Made by a program: the position numbers and the translations under genes. From a bacterium (GTDB lineage Bacteria > Bacteroidota > Bacteroidia > Cytophagales > Thermonemataceae), in contig JANYGM010000337.1 of NCBI GenBank assembly GCA_025362415.1, positions 1 through 7,593 on the forward strand: DNA of 7,593 nucleotides, written 5' to 3'. Positions within the stretch are counted from its first letter, which is position 1. Every line of letters begins with the position of its first letter. This document shows positions 5,880 through 7,593 of the stretch, piece after piece. The notes under the pieces are model-generated. The model ran no database searches. It worked only from the letters and a program-made list of their open reading frames with translations, and had not been told where the DNA came from.

Positions 5880-5978
5880 ATTAGGAATTAGGAATTGTGA
5901 ATTAGGAATTAGGAATAAAAACTACTCACTACACACTACATACTACTTCACTACTCACTACACACTATTTCACTACTC
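5879..5978. repeat. Hybrid 7-base repeat array between pcm and the DUF92 gene
   Basis: Two unrelated heptad families sit back to back. At 5879-5913 are AATTAGG, AATTAGG, AATTGTG, AATTAGG, AATTAGG, the first unit beginning in the last base of the pcm stop codon. At 5921-5978 are eight units of the ACTACAC/ACTACTC type, two of them with an eighth base, and no G at all on the + strand. The halves are not complementary, so unlike its neighbours this spacer does not fold into one hairpin and lacks AATACATT. Bases 5951-5975 match 4289-4320 of the earlier element except that one 7-base unit is missing here. Confidence 0.87.
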
Positions 5979-5980
5979 AA

Positions 5981-6715
5981 ATGCTACCAAACAACTTTAT
6001 TGAGGGATTTTTATGTGTCATTTTGCTGACTATTGGGAGCATTTTGACCAAAAAAATTGATGTTGTGGGTGCAATAGTGGGCGGTTTGCTGACTTTATTG
6101 ATATTTTTAGGCTTTAATTTTGCAGGAATTGGGCTGATTTTTATTTTTTTTGTTCTTGGTTCTTTGGTTTCTTATTACAAAAAAACTGAAAAGCAAAAAC
6201 TAGGTTTAGAACAAGAAAACAAGGGAAAACGCTCTTACATACACGCCCTTTCTAATGCAGGTGTGGCAGGTTTTTTGGGTTTTTGTGCGTGGATTTTTCC
6301 AGAATTTGCGTTTAATTGTCAAATCCTTATGTGTGCGAGTATGTGTTGCGCTTTGAGTGATACTTTTTCGTCAGAACTTGGGAATGTTTTTGGAAAAAGA
6401 TACTTTAATATTCTCACCTTAAAGCCTGACAAACGTGGAAATGATGGCGCAATTTCTTTGGAAGGAACGCTTTTTGGTGTGTTGGGCGCACTTTTAATGA
6501 CTATTTACTCAATGATTGTGTTGCCTTATTTTGTTGGGTTTTATATTTTTTTTGCGGGTTTTGCAGGCAATTTAATGGATTCTGTTTTGGGCGCATCTCT
6601 CCAAAAAAAGGCTTATCTTAACAACCACAGCGTTAATTTTTTTAGTACCTTGTTTGCAGCGTTGTTTGCATTATTATGCTATTTATTGTTGCTCAAGTTT
6701 CACGTGGGGTTATGA
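5981..6715 (+). CDS. DUF92 / TMEM19-family integral membrane protein
   Basis: The 244-residue protein has about six hydrophobic segments (roughly 8-23, 27-45, 48-65, 91-125, 163-197 and 219-238) and the conserved polar motifs of the DUF92 (TIGR00297) family: KGKRSYIHALSNAGVAG (81-97), ALSDTFSSELG (124-134), KRGNDGAISLEGT (151-163), GFAGNLMDSVLGASLQ (193-208) and NNHSVNFFSTLFAA (214-227). The conserved aspartates and asparagines within membrane segments suggest an enzyme rather than a simple channel. The plant member VTE6 is a phytyl-phosphate kinase, and related membrane proteins use CTP to phosphorylate polyprenols, so a lipid or prenyl-phosphate kinase role is a reasonable inference but is untested for this branch. 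Length is normal for the family. The start follows a G-free heptad leader (…ACTACTCAA ATG). The gene ends at TGA, followed by a spacer without heptads. Confidence 0.9.
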   Translation: MLPNNFIEGFLCVILLTIGSILTKKIDVVGAIVGGLLTLLIFLGFNFAGIGLIFIFFVLGSLVSYYKKTEKQKLGLEQENKGKRSYIHALSNAGVAGFLGFCAWIFPEFAFNCQILMCASMCCALSDTFSSELGNVFGKRYFNILTLKPDKRGNDGAISLEGTLFGVLGALLMTIYSMIVLPYFVGFYIFFAGFAGNLMDSVLGASLQKKAYLNNHSVNFFSTLFAALFALLCYLLLLKFHVGL

Positions 6716-6766
6716 TTGTTAAGTCCTTTCAGGGTTTTCAATGCAAAAATTCTCCTCATTAACAAT
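6716..6766. repeat. Short inverted repeat after the DUF92 gene
   Basis: ATTGTTAA (6716-6723) and TTAACAAT (6759-6766) are a perfect 8-bp inverted pair separated by 35 bases, lying between the DUF92 stop and the promoter-like site. The stem is A/T-only apart from one G-C pair, and no T-run follows immediately, so it is a poor intrinsic terminator. It could be an operator-like pair or chance. Confidence 0.3.
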
Positions 6767-6775
6767 ATATTTTGT

Positions 6776-6783
6776 TACATTTG
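6776..6783 (+). promoter_or_regulatory. Probable Bacteroidetes-type -7 promoter element upstream of the lipoprotein gene
   Basis: TACATTTG matches the Bacteroidetes primary sigma factor -7 consensus TAnnTTTG exactly and lies 31 bases before the ATG at 6815, which would give a short A/T-rich 5' leader of about 25 bases. No clear -33 TTG is present 17-23 bases upstream, which lowers confidence. The position suggests the lipoprotein gene is transcribed separately from the genes before it. Confidence 0.4.
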
Positions 6784-6814
6784 TAATCAACTCATTTAAC
6801 CATAATTTTTCATA

Positions 6815-7588
6815 ATGAAAAAACTAATTTTACTTTTATTTTTAGTGATTTATGGTTGTGGAGAAAGAAAAACAGAAGATATTTCTAAGAAAAATATCCA
6901 GAAAGATAGTATTCAAAAAGATACAATTAAAGAAAGTATTACACAAAAAGATACCCCACAAGAAAATTTTACTGAAAAGAAAACCGTTGATACAACCTAC
7001 CAAGCCCTTTCTTTTGATAGCTTATTGACAAAGTTTTTATACAAAAACTCAAAATATTTTGATGCTATTGGCTTTAATCCTGAGAAATATCCATTTTTTT
7101 GTAGTAACAAAGATAAATCCTACAGATTAACTTACAAAGATTTTAGGACACTTCAATTGCAATCATTATACAAGAAATTAGGGCGTGAATACACTTTTGA
7201 TGATTACCCTGACAATAAATACTATCCTTCTGGACCTGTTGCTATTTCTGTGAATTATTTAGCTAATGATTTGATAGGAATTACTGTTTTGCAACGTGAA
7301 GAAGTTGGTTTTCATTCGTATTTTTTGACATATAAAAATAAAAAGTTAATTTCTTATGCAGAAGAGCCATTTATGAAATTTGGTGGTGATATGGGGGTAA
7401 ATTTTATTTGTGAAACACAAAAAAATAATGATAGCACTTTCTACACAGTTGATAAAACAATGTTTTACGGCAATAAACTCTTAGGGCATAGTGAAGTTTT
7501 GACGACAATAGACAAAAATGGCATCATAAAACAAAACAGAAGGATTATTGTTGCTGACAAAAGCCCTTCTGATGTTATGAATAAATAA
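6815..7588 (+). CDS. Hypothetical lipoprotein with a Lys/Asp/Gln-rich repeat linker
   Basis: The 257-residue product starts with a classic lipoprotein signal peptide: MKK, a hydrophobic core LILLLFLV, and the lipobox VIYGC with the lipidated cysteine at residue 15. The residues after it (GERKTED) are charged; in several Bacteroidetes a charged run at this position directs lipoproteins to the outer face of the outer membrane, so surface display is possible but inferred. Residues 22-58 form a low-complexity linker of short related units (NIQKDS, IQKDT, IKES, ITQKDT, PQENFTEKK), probably a flexible tether. The remainder (about 60-257) looks like a globular domain rich in beta-strands and aromatic residues, with one further cysteine (C96) plus C199. 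I recognise no family. The gene follows a heptad-free spacer with its own promoter-like site and ends five bases before the window edge. Confidence 0.87.
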   Translation: MKKLILLLFLVIYGCGERKTEDISKKNIQKDSIQKDTIKESITQKDTPQENFTEKKTVDTTYQALSFDSLLTKFLYKNSKYFDAIGFNPEKYPFFCSNKDKSYRLTYKDFRTLQLQSLYKKLGREYTFDDYPDNKYYPSGPVAISVNYLANDLIGITVLQREEVGFHSYFLTYKNKKLISYAEEPFMKFGGDMGVNFICETQKNNDSTFYTVDKTMFYGNKLLGHSEVLTTIDKNGIIKQNRRIIVADKSPSDVMNK

Positions 7589-7593
7589 TTATT

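Noticed and set aside
69..5978. CRISPR array
   Set aside because: Repeat units are only 7 bases, directly adjacent, without unique spacers of constant length, and there are no cas genes.
6716..6775. Intrinsic terminator after the DUF92 gene
   Set aside because: The only inverted repeat has a 35-base loop and an A/T stem with no T-run immediately after it.

Overview
The window is AT-rich with every recognisable gene on the + strand. Leaders lack clear Shine-Dalgarno sequences and are A/C-rich instead. One spacer carries an exact match to the Bacteroidetes -7 promoter element TAnnTTTG, and the last gene encodes a lipoprotein with a charged run after the lipobox cysteine. Together these suggest a member of the Bacteroidota, perhaps a Cytophagales-type gliding or marine relative. 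No rRNA or species-specific gene is present, so the lineage below phylum is a guess.

Layout: a TerC-family membrane protein (109-987), probably a metal (Mn2+) exporter; an unrecognised polytopic membrane protein (1132-2289), whose 3' end overlaps by up to 44 bases the start of a 652-residue TPR-like repeat protein (2246-4204); an ABC transporter ATPase of the MacB/LolD class without an adjacent permease (4327-5058); protein-L-isoaspartate O-methyltransferase, pcm (5166-5879); a DUF92/TMEM19-family membrane protein (5981-6715); and a hypothetical lipoprotein (6815-7588). No tRNA, rRNA, CRISPR array, transposase or prophage gene was found, and no gene-free stretch exceeds 300 bases. The genes look like a mix of housekeeping and cell-envelope functions; only the 1132-4204 pair shows the tight overlap expected of proteins that work together.

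The unusual part lies between the genes. Five spacers (upstream of the genes at 109, 1132, 4327, 5166 and 5981) are filled with tandem 7-base repeats from a few related families: AATTCAC/AATTCCT/AATTAGG, ACTCACA/TTGTGAG and ACTACAC/TAGTGTG. The repeats are polar. The G-containing strand reads just after a stop codon, and its near-complement, almost free of G, reads just before the next start codon. Three spacers therefore form long inverted repeats (one with a perfect 20-bp arm pair), and all three share a central AATACATT. Two also share a second core, in opposite orientations. The spacer before 5981 is a hybrid of two families and does not fold. The last spacer (6716-6814) lacks heptads and instead has a small inverted repeat and the promoter-like site. 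These look like dispersed foldback elements related in style to the heptanucleotide repeats of filamentous cyanobacteria; their role here is open.
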